Both the position numbers and the translations under genes were made by a program. The notes under the pieces are model-generated. The model worked only from the letters and a program-made list of their open reading frames with translations, did no database searches and had not been told where the DNA came from. From Paratrimastix pyriformis (lineage: Eukaryota > Preaxostyla > Paratrimastigidae): a stretch of 64,000 nucleotides of DNA. The stretch lies in NCBI GenBank assembly GCA_027972325.1, contig JAPMOS010000004.1, forward strand, positions 248,001 through 312,000. The letters run 5' to 3'. Position 1 is the first letter of the stretch. Each line of letters opens with the position of its first letter. Shown here piece by piece: positions 23,400-36,714 of the stretch.

Positions 23400-24298
23400 T
23401 CACATCATACGGCGAACAAGATCGTTGATGAACTCGCAGCGGTTGCCAGCGTCACCACCCTCGGCGAAGTGAGTGAGCTTCTTGGTGAAGCCGCCACGGG
23501 GGGAGTTGAGCTTGAAGGGCCACATGAAGTTGGCAGCCTTAGTGAAGTTAGGGCCGCAAGAGGCGATCTCGTGGATCAGGTCCTCAACGCAGGAGATGCC
23601 AACCTGAAAAGTGAGCGAGAGAACGGATGAGACCAGGAACCGGGTGATTTGATGATGGCAGCGAGCAAAAAGTGCCCCCCTCAGTTTTTGATCTCAGACC
23701 TTGCCGAGGTGGGAAGAGATCTGCTCGTTGTTGTCGAGAGCAATGCGCTGCTTGTTGATCTTAAGGAAACCGCGCTTGTAAATGAGCTCGCGGATGGTCT
23801 TAAGGTTGGGATAGCCATAGGCAATGTGGGGCTCAACAAGCTTCAGCATGGTGGAGGTGGCCTTGTTCAGCTTAACGAACACACCGTTGTTGATCTGACG
23901 GATGCGGAGGAGCTGGAGAATCTTGCGGGACTTGGGGTCCAGCTGGTTCACACTTTAATGTCATAATTGTCCCAATAATCGGAGGGGTCCGTTGGTGAGT
24001 GAAAGTGGTCGAATTCCCATACAGACCCACGGAGACGGATCACGAAGGCAACCTTGGCCTCGGGGGCGGCGTAGAAAGCGCCAACGGCGGCGGCCTGCTT
24101 CTTAGCGGCAGCAACAGAAGTCTCGGCGGCATGGGAAGCGCGGTAGTGAGAGGCAATGCGCTGGACCATCTCCTTCTGCTTCACAATGCGGGCCTTCAGG
24201 GCACCCGCATTGTGCTTCTTGGTACGCTCGGCGAGCTTCTTCTTCGCCTCAACCTTCTTGAGCCAGCTGGCAGGGGCCGGGGGAGCAGTAGGGGCCAT
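23400..24298 (-). CDS. RPL7: 60S ribosomal protein L7 (uL30)
   Basis: Cytosolic large-subunit protein. ATG 24298 gives the basic N-terminus with [20 protein letters not shown]; the first exon ends in [10 protein letters not shown]. An intron (about 23955-24025, donor GTCTGT) leads to [20 protein letters not shown] and [40 protein letters not shown] and [21 protein letters not shown] second intron (about 23607-23703) leads to the C-terminus [19 protein letters not shown] and [10 protein letters not shown], stop TGA 23400. Length and order match eukaryotic uL30. It is less GC-rich than its neighbours, with strong C-ending codon preference, as expected of a highly expressed gene. Confidence 0.97.
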
Positions 24299-24555
24299 CG
24301 CTTTTTTTCGAGATGAGCCTTCTGGCGGGACAAGAAGGGGTACTAGCCGGGGAAATAAAACCTCGTTTATTAAAACTCGGTGGTCAAAGAGCTTTCGGGA
24401 CTCTTGCCGGTCGCCCCTGGAGCCGATTGTCTCCTAAAACGCAAACGTTCTTCCTATTTAGATCAAAGTCACAAAAGAAGAACGAGGAGATATGCTATTT
24501 GGGAATGATGATGCACATTGCGGCTCGCGGCAGCCCATCATCAGATGTGCACCTG

Positions 24556-27469
24556 TCATTCGTCGTGGTCTGTAACAGGCGTTGCCACAGTCTCTGCCAC
24601 TGGAGGCGAAGAAGCGGGCAGAGGAGTTTGCCCTCTCATAATCTCCCTGCGCAGCCAAGGGGAAATATGTGAATGGGCCGGGAACGAGCAGGGCGGACCG
24701 CATGCACATGGTCGCATAACAAGACGAAGAGAGCGAGAAAGAGACGATCAGTGCGCGTTGGGACCCCGCCGTCGCCTTCGGCCCAGCGCGGTGCTGGAGC
24801 ACGGCCAAATCGGTTGTGGCGATGTCCTCTTCGTCCGACCCGTACTCGCACAGCGACCTGGGAGGGGATGGGGTGACGGGCAGTGGGTTTGGGAGTCGGG
24901 CGTTCCAGCACGGACCACTGGAGGTCGACGGGCCGCTCGATGAGTTTGCGGTAATCGCCCACAAGGAGATCGCTGTACTTTCTGCGCAGAGAAGAAAGAA
25001 AGGGGGGTTGAAAAAGGCGGGATGCTCACACGGGGCGGACCCCTCTCGGAGAGCCACATCAGCCCCGTCTTGGGCGAGTAGCTGCGCCGCGTACGTCCCG
25101 AGGGCATTGGTCGGCATGATGACGGAGCTGCCCGGGATGGGCACCACCACGTCGCTCAACCCGAAGCGTCCAGCCTGAATGTCCTCGGCAACGACGATAT
25201 GTACCTAATGGGGCAGAACCACGTGAAGATGGCACGGAAAAATTGCGGACCTTCTTCCGGTCCACCCGGGGGCCCGTGTCGCAGGACTCGCCTTCCGGGA
25301 CCTCAGCTGGGACTTCTGGCTCGGCCCCCGAGCCGGCTGGAGCCGGAGTGGCAGCTGTGGCAGCGGCGGCTGGAGCTGCGGGGTCGTCGGGCAGCAGCAC
25401 CAGGTCGCCCTCGAGGACCTGGTCGGGGCTGAGCCGGACTCGCTCCGTCGCCATCATGTTCCAGAAATAGCTCTGGTACGCTGCGGCGGGGGAGTGAGGG
25501 AACTGCCCACGCGAGGGGGCCAATCAACGGACCGTGGAGGTAGAGCAGACGGAGGTGCCGAGGGATTTCCGAGAAGGCGTTGCAGTAGTTCTGGCGACCA
25601 CACTTTTTGAGGCCCTCCAGGATGGCCCGCTCGGCAAGGGCAAACGGGGGCAGTAACCTGAAACAGAGGGGCGCGAGACATGAGAGCGCTCCCTCCCTTC
25701 GAGGGGTCGCGCAGACTGGAGCAGCTCGTCGGGGTCGGCATCCTCCTCGAAGAAGCGCCGCTTGGCCTCGGCAATCTGGGCCGACTCTGCCGCCAGCAGC
25801 ACCACACCCAGACAAAATGTGGCCATGATGGGAGGAGAGGTGACAGGAGCCTGCCGGACCGATGCTGAGACTGTCGAGGATGAGGCGTGCCGCCTCCTTC
25901 CACTGGCCTCTCAGCAGGGCAGCCCCGACCTGGTTCGTGTGGATGACTCCCGTCCCGAAGCGCTGCCGTAACAGCACAGAGAGTGAGCGTGAGCGTAGTG
26001 GACCAGACGAGGGCGAAAGGGGCCACAGACCTGCATGCCGAAGTAGTTGATAAATCCCACCCTGCCCAACGACTCCAGTGCCTTGGGGAGCGCAGCCTCA
26101 TCCCGAACGGTCAAGTGCCTGCGGGCAGAGGTCGGAGGATGAAATTGGATGGCAAGGAGAAGAACTGACCGGAGAACGAGAGAGAACCGATTCCCCTTGA
26201 GATCACCCAGTCGGACGGGGTTGGCCACATACCTGGTCAGCGGCGCGCATGATGATGCTGTGTGGGCGTGAAGCGAAGAGACCCAGACCGGAAGTTGCCC
26301 ACCTTGATGTCCCGGAAGGCGCCATTAATCCGCGCCATTTTCTCTGGAGAGACGATCAACAGTGAACATCAGGGTCACCACTACCACACAGACCCGCCGG
26401 CACCTTGTGGGCGGTGATCAGTTGGGTGGTGCAGGCGCGCCGGTCCTTGGTCCCTGCCATCCCGAAGATATGACTCGGCAACCTATGGACAGCTGTGAGC
26501 AGAAGATGCTGCCGGAACGCAGACCGGAGCAGCCGGGAGATGGCGTCGACGGCGCCCACCGAGTCGCGGTTCTCCTTGTAAAGGACGCAGCAGAGGTATT
26601 GCCCCCGGTCGGCGGGCCATGGCGCGTTCCGAGCGTCGAAGGTGGGGGTATCACCTAGGGAGGGATGTCTCAGACGCGTTGCCGCAGCGCACAGACTGGG
26701 ATCCTTGCGAGAACGGGAGCGCTTATCCGTGCCGGACCCGCGTGCCCGCTTGCACCCCGGTTTGGACGCCCCCGATTCGGTGGCGGGCGCATCATCGGCC
26801 TCATGCGGAGCGGCAGGGGAGCTCTTGGCAAACTTTTGGGAACGCAGGAAGACGCGCACCTTCCCTTCGAAGGTATCTGCGAGATGCCGAGAGGAGTCAG
26901 CGAAGAGGGCGGCAGCGGAAAGGACCAGAGTCAAGGAACGGGAAAGACTCCCGAACGCCTCGATGTGCAGCTGTTCTTTGAGCCTTGTCGGCGCACGGCT
27001 TTGATGATGTGTGCGTGCGGGGGGTGGCGGTGAGGGTGAGGTGATGGGTGGGTGGGTGGGTGGAAAAAGACCTCAAAAAGGACGAAGTGTTCTGGCGGTT
27101 TCTGCTTGGGGCAAGGTGAAAATGTGCCAAAAAGGCAGATCGCCCAGCACAGACATCAGCTCCAGTATCGGGGGACGCGTGTGCTTCAATGAACTTTTTC
27201 AACCGCTCCGAGGATATCGGGTCGGGGTGTGCGATACCAACAAACTTTTCGTACGCTGCAATCGCTGTCGGAAAGTCGGGGATTCTTGTAGATCCTTGGG
27301 GAGGAGTCATTCGCAATTCAGCCGGAACATTCATGTCGGTCAGATGCAAAACAGTGCCTGAAGGGTCAATCTCATTCACTTGGAAATCGGAAAAACGTTG
27401 CTTGAGGACTGCCGAAACGCCCGGATCGTGGGGGGAAAGGTAAGAAACAATTCCGCACGCAGCTTCCAT
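24556..27469 (-). CDS. PUS7: tRNA/mRNA pseudouridine synthase PUS7 (TruD family)
   Basis: TruD-family enzyme turning uridine into pseudouridine, chiefly U13 of tRNAs and sites in other RNAs. ATG 27469 gives GIVSYLSPHDPGVSAVLKQR and FSDFQVNEIDPSGTVLHLTD, the PUS7 opening. HIFGMAGTKDRRACTTQL (about 26450) contains the catalytic Asp of the GTKDRRA motif. GLGDLKGNRFSLVLR, RVGFINYFGMQ then RFGTGVIHTNQVG, NAFSEIPRHLRLLYLHAYQS and VVVPIPGSSVIMPTN follow in family order. The C-terminus ALIVSFSLSSSCYATMCMRE matches the human one. Here an intron with donor GTCCGC (about 24695) is fixed by homology: ATG CG joined to G GAG. Stop TGA 24556. At least ten short introns. Shares its promoter region with the RNA ligase gene. 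Very secure. Confidence 0.95.
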
Positions 27470-27548
27470 CGCCAGTCACCTCCGGCAAGCAAAGTCACGC
27501 CAGGGTGGAGTCTACTGTTAAAACAGACCATTTATAATCGTGACAATA
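27470..27548. promoter_or_regulatory. Shared intergenic region, PUS7 / RNA ligase
   Basis: Seventy-nine bases between ATG 27469 (-) and ATG 27549 (+). It contains an AT-rich stretch, CTGTTAAAACAGACCATTTA, about 25 bp upstream of the RNA ligase ATG. No known box is certain. Confidence 0.5.
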
Positions 27549-29673
<2,125 letters not shown>

Positions 29674-29727
29674 CAGCGAGCGGGCGTCTTTTTTTCGGAC
29701 CGATCACGAGGGGGGAGGAGAGGGAGG

Positions 29728-32700
29728 TCAGTGCCTGTGGTGGTGGTGGGCGTGCTGCGAGTGGGTCGCCGAGCCGGAGCGGTGCCCGTGGTGGGAGTGA
29801 TGTCGCTCGCGGCTCCGGCTCCGGCTCCGGCTCCGCTCGCCCTCTCGGGTCCGCTCCCGCTCGCGCTCCTGGTCGCGGTCGCGCCCCTGGGGCGTCTCCT
29901 CCTCGTCGAGCACGATCAGCTCGCTCTCCTTGGCGACTCCGGCCCACCCCCCGGGGCGCCTTGGGGCCTGGACGTCCCCCCCGGGGCGCCTTGGGGCCTG
30001 GACGTCCCCCCCGGGGCGCCTTGGGGCCTGGACGTCCCCCCCGGGGCGCATTGGGGCCTGGACGTCCCCCCCGGGGCGCCTTGGGGCCTGGACGTCGGCC
30101 CGCGGGGCCGGCCGCTCCGAGACGATCCGCACCTCGTCGTCCGCCTCGCCGCCGCCTGCCCCACCGGCCCGCGGGGCGGCGCTCCGGCTGCCGGGACGGG
30201 CCGGCGAAGCGGGACGGGCCGGCGAAGCGGGACGGGCCGGCGAAGCGGGACGGGCCGGCGAAGCGGGCCGGCGAGGGGGCGGGGGCTGCCTGGCGCGGAT
30301 GGCGGCCCTCGCGGCGTCGATGAGCTCCTGGGCCTGCCGCTCGGCGGGTGTCAAGGGGACTGGACCGCGAGCTGGGGCGGGGGCGGGGGCGGGGGCGGGG
30401 GCGGGGGCTGCGGGTGCCGAGGCAGGGAGGGCGGTGTGTTCAGGGGCCGGCGCGGGGTGGGCGGGCGCTGGGGCCAGGGGGGGCGTGGTGCCCAGCAGGT
30501 CGGTCAGGGGACGGGGCGCTTGCCGGGGCACCCAGAGGAACGGGTTCTCCGCCGACCGGGAGAAGTGGTCCGAGGGCCGCTGCGCACAGGGGGAGGATTC
30601 GCCGGTGGGTCGGGGTTAGGCCGTCCTCGCGAGTGGAGGAGGGAGATGGCGGAAGGGATGAGATGGGACGGGGGAGACGGACCGCGAGGTTGGGATCGTC
30701 GGGGGACGGCGGCGGGGCATGCCGGGGCGGACTCCGGGGTCGGCCAGCAGCAGGGCCGCCCGCAGGGGGCGGCTGGTCGAAGCGGCTCGGGCGCCGCCGC
30801 TCGGATGGCTGAGGCGGCGCGGCGGCGACAGGAGGCGGAGGCGGCGGCGGCGATGGCGGGAGTGGGGGGAAGAATGGTGGCAGTGGTGGCGCCCCTTCCA
30901 TTGGGACTGGTGGTGGTGGTGGTGGTGGTGGTGGCGGCGGCGGCGGCGGGGCAGCAGCAGCACGCTGGCGGACCCGAGAAGAAGGAGGAGAAGGTTGGCG
31001 AGCGTGAGCAGAGCGGAGTGCGGGGCAGAGCGGAGACAGGGAAACGAGGGCGGGAGGCCAAGCCGCCTCATCGCCTCGCAGCGAAGGTGCCGGACCACGC
31101 CGAATGCCGTCGGAGGGTGGCGGATGGGGGCTGGGGCGGACCAAGCGGAGGGCGATGAGCGGCTCGAGGACGGCCCGCATGCGCACGTTGAGGAACTCGG
31201 CCACCCGCTGGTTGATCCGGGCGTCGGCCTCCGGGGCCTCGGCCAGGGCGCTGGCCGGCTGGGCGAGCGAGGCCAGGAACTGCACCCCCGTCATGGTGGG
31301 TCCCGCCTGGGTGGCGCGCGGCGCGGCGAGCGAGCGGGCAGAAGGCGGAGAAAGGGGCGTGTCAATCCAACAAGACTGGCCGAGCGGGGCCGAGACCTTC
31401 TCCATCTCGATGACGTCCTGCTTCTTGGGCTCCTCTTCTGGCTCCCGCCGAGGCGGCCGATCCGGCTCCAGTGGCATGACCTCCTGCTCGGGCTCCCCTT
31501 CGGCCCTGTCGGCCCGCCTGGGGGTGGCGCAGGCGGCCTCCGCCGTGCTCAGCCGGGTCGGGGTGCCCGCGCGGGGGGTGACCGCGTCTCCGTCCAGAAG
31601 GCCCGGCGAGGGCGTCCGAACGAGCCGGGCTTCGCCGGCATCAGGGCCGCCACTCGTCTCGGCGGCCCGGTCGCCAGCGGCCAGGGGCGGTTTGTGTGGG
31701 TGCGAATCGGCTGCCCCCCGGCGGCCCTCCTCGTCCTCCTCGCCGCCGGACTTCGCGCCCGCGTCCTCGTCCTCGTCCTCCTCGTCGTCGCTCTCGAAGA
31801 TGGCTTTGAACAGATCCGCCGTGGGCCTGCGCGCCACCAGGGACACGAGTGTGGACCGAGGGTGGAAAGGGAAGGGGGGGAGGAGGGGATGTGGGAGGGG
31901 GGAGGGGAAGAGGAGGCGCAGACTTTGCCTCTTCGGGGAGCTGCTCCTCCTCATGCAGGGCGCCCTCCACGCCCGCCTCGGCGGCGGCCCACTGGGCCTC
32001 GAGAGCCTGCTCCTCGGCCGCTCGGGTGGTCTCCCGCTGGAACTCGAGCGCCCCGCCGCCCGCCCCCGCCGCCGCCGCCGCTGTGTCCCACAGGCCACAG
32101 GCAGAGAGGAAGAGCTGAGTGTTCGCCCTGCACCCGCCCCCCGTTGGTGCGCAGGAGCCCGGGGCAGACCCGCAGCTGGAGCGGCGGGCGGGGCCACCGG
32201 AACGGCGGGGGCCTTAAGGCCCAGCTGGGAGAGGGCGTCCCCCATAGTGGCCGCCACCTCGGCCTCGCGCGCCCGGGCCTGCGCCTGGCGCTCGTGGGCC
32301 GAGAGGGGCTGCCGAGGCGGGGCGTGGTGCGATGAGGGGAAAGGCTGCGCGGAGAAACTGGGGCGACGCCTCCCATTGTGGCTTGCGATGGTGCTTTTGC
32401 CCCCCTCCCTCCTCGTGCTCCTCATGCTCCTCCGCCCCGCTCGACTTGGTTTTGCGATGGTGGTGGGAGGCGCCGGGGCGGACCTTCTCGCCCGGGTATG
32501 GTTCGCGGATGTTCATCCGCTTGCAGAGCAGGTGGGCCGGCACCCACTTCTCGGCCTTGCGGGTGAGCTGGCCGAACATGCCCATCTTGGCCGCGTCCGC
32601 TCGCACCTGCGCAGCCGTGGCGGCCCCCCCAAGGCGCGAGCGTGAGCGGTGGGCGGCCAGAACGGATGGCAGGCAGGACAGAGGCCAGGGGGTGGCGACC

Positions 32701-33003
32701 TTGTCCTCCTCGGCTGCGGGCTGGTTCTTGGACTCGGCGAGGGTGCTGGTCATCTCGCCGCCCGAGGTGAACCGGTTGGCCATGGCGGCCGTGATCCCGG
32801 CCACGAAGGCCGGCGCCGCGGCCGGAAGCGGGAGCGGGGGAAGCTGCCCCGGGGTGGCACCTGCGGGGGAGGAGCCACCAGAGATGGGACGTCAAATGGA
32901 GATGATGGGGGGCAGCGATGGGCAGCGGGGGCGGTAGGGCAGCGGTGCAGGTGTAGGGGCTCACCGACCAGCTGCCTGCTGGACGCCGTCCTTCGCCTTC
33001 TCG

Positions 33004-33038
<35 letters not shown>

Positions 33039-36000
33039 GGCCGCCTGGACGGCCTGCATGAAGCGCTCGCGGTCGGCGGGGGTCATCAGCGAGAGGGCCG
33101 AGGCCCCCTGGGGAACTGCATGACGTGGAGGAGCCCCGAGCCCCGAGGAGGTGAGCGCGAGGGCGAGAGGCGAGGGCGAGGGCGAGGGCGAGGGCGAGGG
33201 CGAGGGCGAGGGCGAGGGCGAGGGCGAGGGCGAGGGCGAGGGCGAGGGCGAGGGCGAGGGCGAGGGCGAGGGCGAGGGCGAGGGCGAGGGCGAGGGCACG
33301 TGGGTGCGGCGACCACGGGGGCAGGCACACGCCGAAGGCTGGGCGGGGCAGACGTTCGGGAAGCTGCTTCTCTTGCAAGAGGGCCCCTCGGGCATCGGCG
33401 TCCAGTCGCTGCAGCCGTCCAGAGCCCACGGCGCCAAACCAACAGGGCGGAGGGGGAGATGTCAGCGGGTGGCGAACGACGAGGAGGATGCGATCGGGGG
33501 GCAGACCGATCCGCCCACCCAGTAGGCCTGGCCGCTGCCCCATTCGGCTGCTCCCGCAGGCCGCCGCGGCCACGACCCGATAACGTAACGGAGACGGGAT
33601 CGCCGTGAGCAGGTTGTGGAGCAGCGACTCCACAGCCCACCCGCCCATCAACCGGGCTGACGGGGAGGCGGACCTTCGCGCGGGTTGAGGCCGAACCGCT
33701 TGGCCACCTCATCGGGCATGACGGCTCGCTCGTCCGACATGGCAGCCGCCCGGGCCGGGTCGAGGAAGGGCCCCGGGGCACGTAGTCGGCTGGCAGGCGG
33801 GGCGGCGGGAACCTGGTGGCCAAAGACAAAGATGGAGAAGACCACAGGATGAGCAGGCCACTCACGGGGTTCACCCATGGGGCCCGCCCCCCCCCCCCCC
33901 CCCCCCCACCTCCGTCGGCAGCAGGTGCAGCGGACTTTGCCGGGGGCCGCAAATGCGTTGCGCGCCAGGGGCTTCCAGTGAGGCATCGCCGCCCGTCCCA
34001 GGAGCGGGAGCGGGAGCCGGAAGCAAGCCGACCGAAGCCCAGAAGACCCATGAACGCCGAGCCGTCCAGCGTCGCTCGCCTGCCGATCTGTGGTACCCTG
34101 CAGGCATGCCCTTCGCAGGCAGGCAGGCAGTTTGTGCTTGGGGCAGGCTGACAGACGGCGTGGGGCTGGGGCGGGCATGGAGAAGAGACTGGCCGAGAGC
34201 AGGAACCCGACGAGGGCGGCCGCCCGTCAGAGCAGCGCAGCACCGGCGCCGCGGTGCTGGTGAGGGCCTTGGGAACCTTCGCCGGCCCCTAGTCGTGGCG
34301 GTGGCGGTGGCGGGAGGGGAGACGGGGGGAGCTGGGCTTATCGTCGCTGGTAGCGATCGCCATCGGGGGTGGGTAGGTGGTGGTGGTGGTGGTGGTGGTG
34401 GGGGTTGGGGGGGGGGGGGGGGGGGCAGAGCCCGGACCTTGGCCTTTGGGCCGCCGAGGTCCAGGTCATACTGGGCCACTGCACACGGGAGGCGATACGG
34501 GATGCGATGGCCGTGAGTGGGCCAGACGGTGGGCGGGAGCGGGGAGGAGGGCGCGGGGGCAGACAGTCGTCGGCCTCGTAAATGTCCGCGTCCTCGCTCT
34601 CGAAGGCGCCCACCCCGAATCCGCCGGCCTTTCGTGCTGCACCACACGACAGGGACGGGAATGGGAATGAGGATTCGGGTGGACGCGAGGCGGGGCGGCG
34701 GAGGCGGCACAGGCGAAGGAGAGATCGGACCATGCTGGGAGGCCTTGGGGCCGCGCAGGGCCAACTCTGCCGCGTCCGCACCAAGAGTGGAGAAGGGCAT
34801 GAGAGGAAGGGTGAGTTGGGGCACGAAAGGAACGGTGTGGGGCATGAGAGGAACGGAGCGTTGACACTGCAGGGCGGTCTGGGCGGACCGTGGGCAGTCG
34901 GGTCGGCCGTGGCGGGGTCATACCCCAGCCCGTAGAAGTCCGACTTGATCGCGATGGGCTCCAGCTGATGCCCCGGACACAGAGACCGCCCACCAAAAGA
35001 GGAGGTGGGTCAGGGGTCCAGCGCCCAGGGTTGAGGTCCGGGCATGCGCGGCAGCATACGGACCACAATGTTGGCAGGGGCAGCGGCCTCCGCGGCGGCC
35101 AGATCGTCATCATCCTCGTCCTCGTCCTCGATGTCGGCAAGGGCGCCTCCGCTCTTCAGAGCATCCTGGCCCGTCAAAACCACATCTTCCTCCGCAGCGC
35201 CCTGCGCAGCCGCCGTCAGCAGCAGCCATGGCCAGGAAGGGGAGGAACGCGGACATAGGTCAAATCCTGGCATCAAAGGGGCTGGATCCGGTCCCTCGGC
35301 GTTGGGACGCCCGCAGCGCAGACGGACCTCCGCCTCGCCATTGGCCGCCGCCTGGGCGCGTCGATGCAACTGCAGCATGGACTGGGGCATCTGCACCCCG
35401 TACACCTTCTTCGGCGGGGGCGCAGCGTCTTTCTGGTCCTCGCGGGCGGGGGCCACCCCCATGCGTTTGTGATGGCGCGAACGGTGCACAGGGCGCGGCC
35501 CCAGCCCCTATGATGGAGACGCCACACGACGAGGGGAACAGATCAGTCAGGGGATCGTCATCTCCCCGCTCGGGGCCGCTTTCCCACTCGTTCACCACCC
35601 ACCCCCAACCGGGCAGCCCATACCCAAGGGGGCGCCGACCTGGCCGGGGCGCCAGCCCATCCGCCGGAGCAGGCGGATGCCGATGGGGTCAGGGCGGTGG
35701 ACGACCAGCTCGGCCGGGACGGCACCTCCCATGAGGGACCTACAGCCAGCAGAAGCGCAAAGAAGAAAATGAATGAGCCTCAAATGCGACCGGGGAGCGG
35801 CCCTCCCACATCCACTCTCTACGAGTGAGCCTGAGTCGCGGTGATGGTGGTGGGTGATTCCACGATGACTACGTGCTGACGATGAGTGTCGATCCGCCCA
35901 CCCGCCCACCCGACACCACAGGAAGGCCCACTGTCGATGCAGCTGGAAGTGGGACCGACCCCCCAATGTTAGTCGCCTGCGCGCGGGAACGAATCTCAGC

Positions 36001-36658
36001 TGCGGTACCACCAGTGATGTCGAAGGCTGACGTGGCCTCGATCCGCCGCCCCCCAGTCAAGTTCTAGTCGGGGTGATGGGTTGTGCACAAAGAGGAGCGA
36101 AAAGGGATGGCCGACCTCGATATCTTCTTCGTCCATGAAGTCCTCGGGGCGCACCTGCTTCTGGGCGGCACGCTTATCGCGAGACGAGACAAATTGCCCG
36201 GGAGTCCAACCTAAGAGGGTTCAAAAATTGGAGGGAATCAGGGGAACGCCGACCTTCCTTGGAGCCGACAGTGTTGAAATAACCCGCGGAAAAGCCACCC
36301 GTAAAGGCGCCGTGGAACCGGCGTCTCCCTTCTTCATCGGTAGCTAGAACACGCGGGATCTAAGTGGGCGGTGGAGGGGCGACATGTCAGACCAATCTGA
36401 TCGTAGATGGATTTGTATTTTTGAGGTGCCCCCTTGATCTTTTTCCCTTCCTTCATCTCACGCTCCTAAGACCGACCAGCGAAGAGAAGAATGAGTAAAG
36501 AACCAGCAAAATGAAAGAACCCCGACCTCGCGGAACGTAGGCAACTTGGTGCCCATAAACCAGGTAGTTTTCTTCTGTGGCGATTCGGTGTCATCGGCTT
36601 CATTTAGTTTGTCAAGCTCCTCCTCAATGTCAACTTCGGGCTCGTCCAGTGCCGACAT
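29728..36658 (-). CDS. GPATCH1: GPATCH1-like G-patch splicing factor
   Basis: GPATCH1 is a nuclear G-patch protein that associates with late spliceosomes. ATG 36658 gives [20 protein letters not shown]. Downstream, [20 protein letters not shown] and [12 protein letters not shown] (about 36240-36117) match the N-terminal DUF1604 region closely. The G-patch core is [15 protein letters not shown] (about 35690-35645). Next are [24 protein letters not shown] (about 34930), [20 protein letters not shown] (about 34610), [20 protein letters not shown] (about 33050), [20 protein letters not shown] with [13 protein letters not shown] (about 32560-32480) and [18 protein letters not shown] (about 31800). 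All occur in human order. The Arg/Ser/His-rich tail ends HAHHHHRH at TGA 29728. The last 2 kb lack a clear counterpart, so a separate downstream gene is possible but no start or stop suggests it. Confidence 0.88.
29947..30098 (-). repeat. 30-bp in-frame repeat in the GPATCH1 tail
   Basis: Five copies of a 30-bp unit coding a ten-residue repeat, ([10 protein letters not shown])n; one copy reads MR for RR. Nucleotide identity is almost perfect, so expansion looks recent. Confidence 0.92.
30193..30270 (-). repeat. 18-bp in-frame repeat coding PASPAR
   Basis: About four copies of an 18-bp unit, giving a Pro/Ala/Ser/Arg repeat in the GPATCH1 tail. Confidence 0.88.
33007..33037 (-). repeat. CAG repeat coding poly-Gln in GPATCH1
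   Basis: About ten CAG codons (CTG on the plus strand) give a glutamine run just after the conserved helix [12 protein letters not shown], where animal GPATCH1 has a charged helix. Confidence 0.9.
33168..33298 (-). repeat. Hexanucleotide repeat (GAGGGC)n in a GPATCH1 intron
   Basis: About 21 perfect copies; GCCCTC on the coding strand. It precedes the acceptor CACGTCATGCAG of the exon coding [14 protein letters not shown], so it is intronic even though it reads open as Ser-Pro. Confidence 0.88.
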
Positions 36659-36714
36659 CACAACACACCCGCCGGTGGGGGCTCCAGAGCAAAGGTGATT
36701 GAACCTATCCGCTA
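36659..36714. promoter_or_regulatory. Shared intergenic region, GPATCH1 / TRM5
   Basis: Only 56 bases separate the two ATGs. It has GC-rich and AT-balanced halves and no recognisable core element. Confidence 0.5.
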
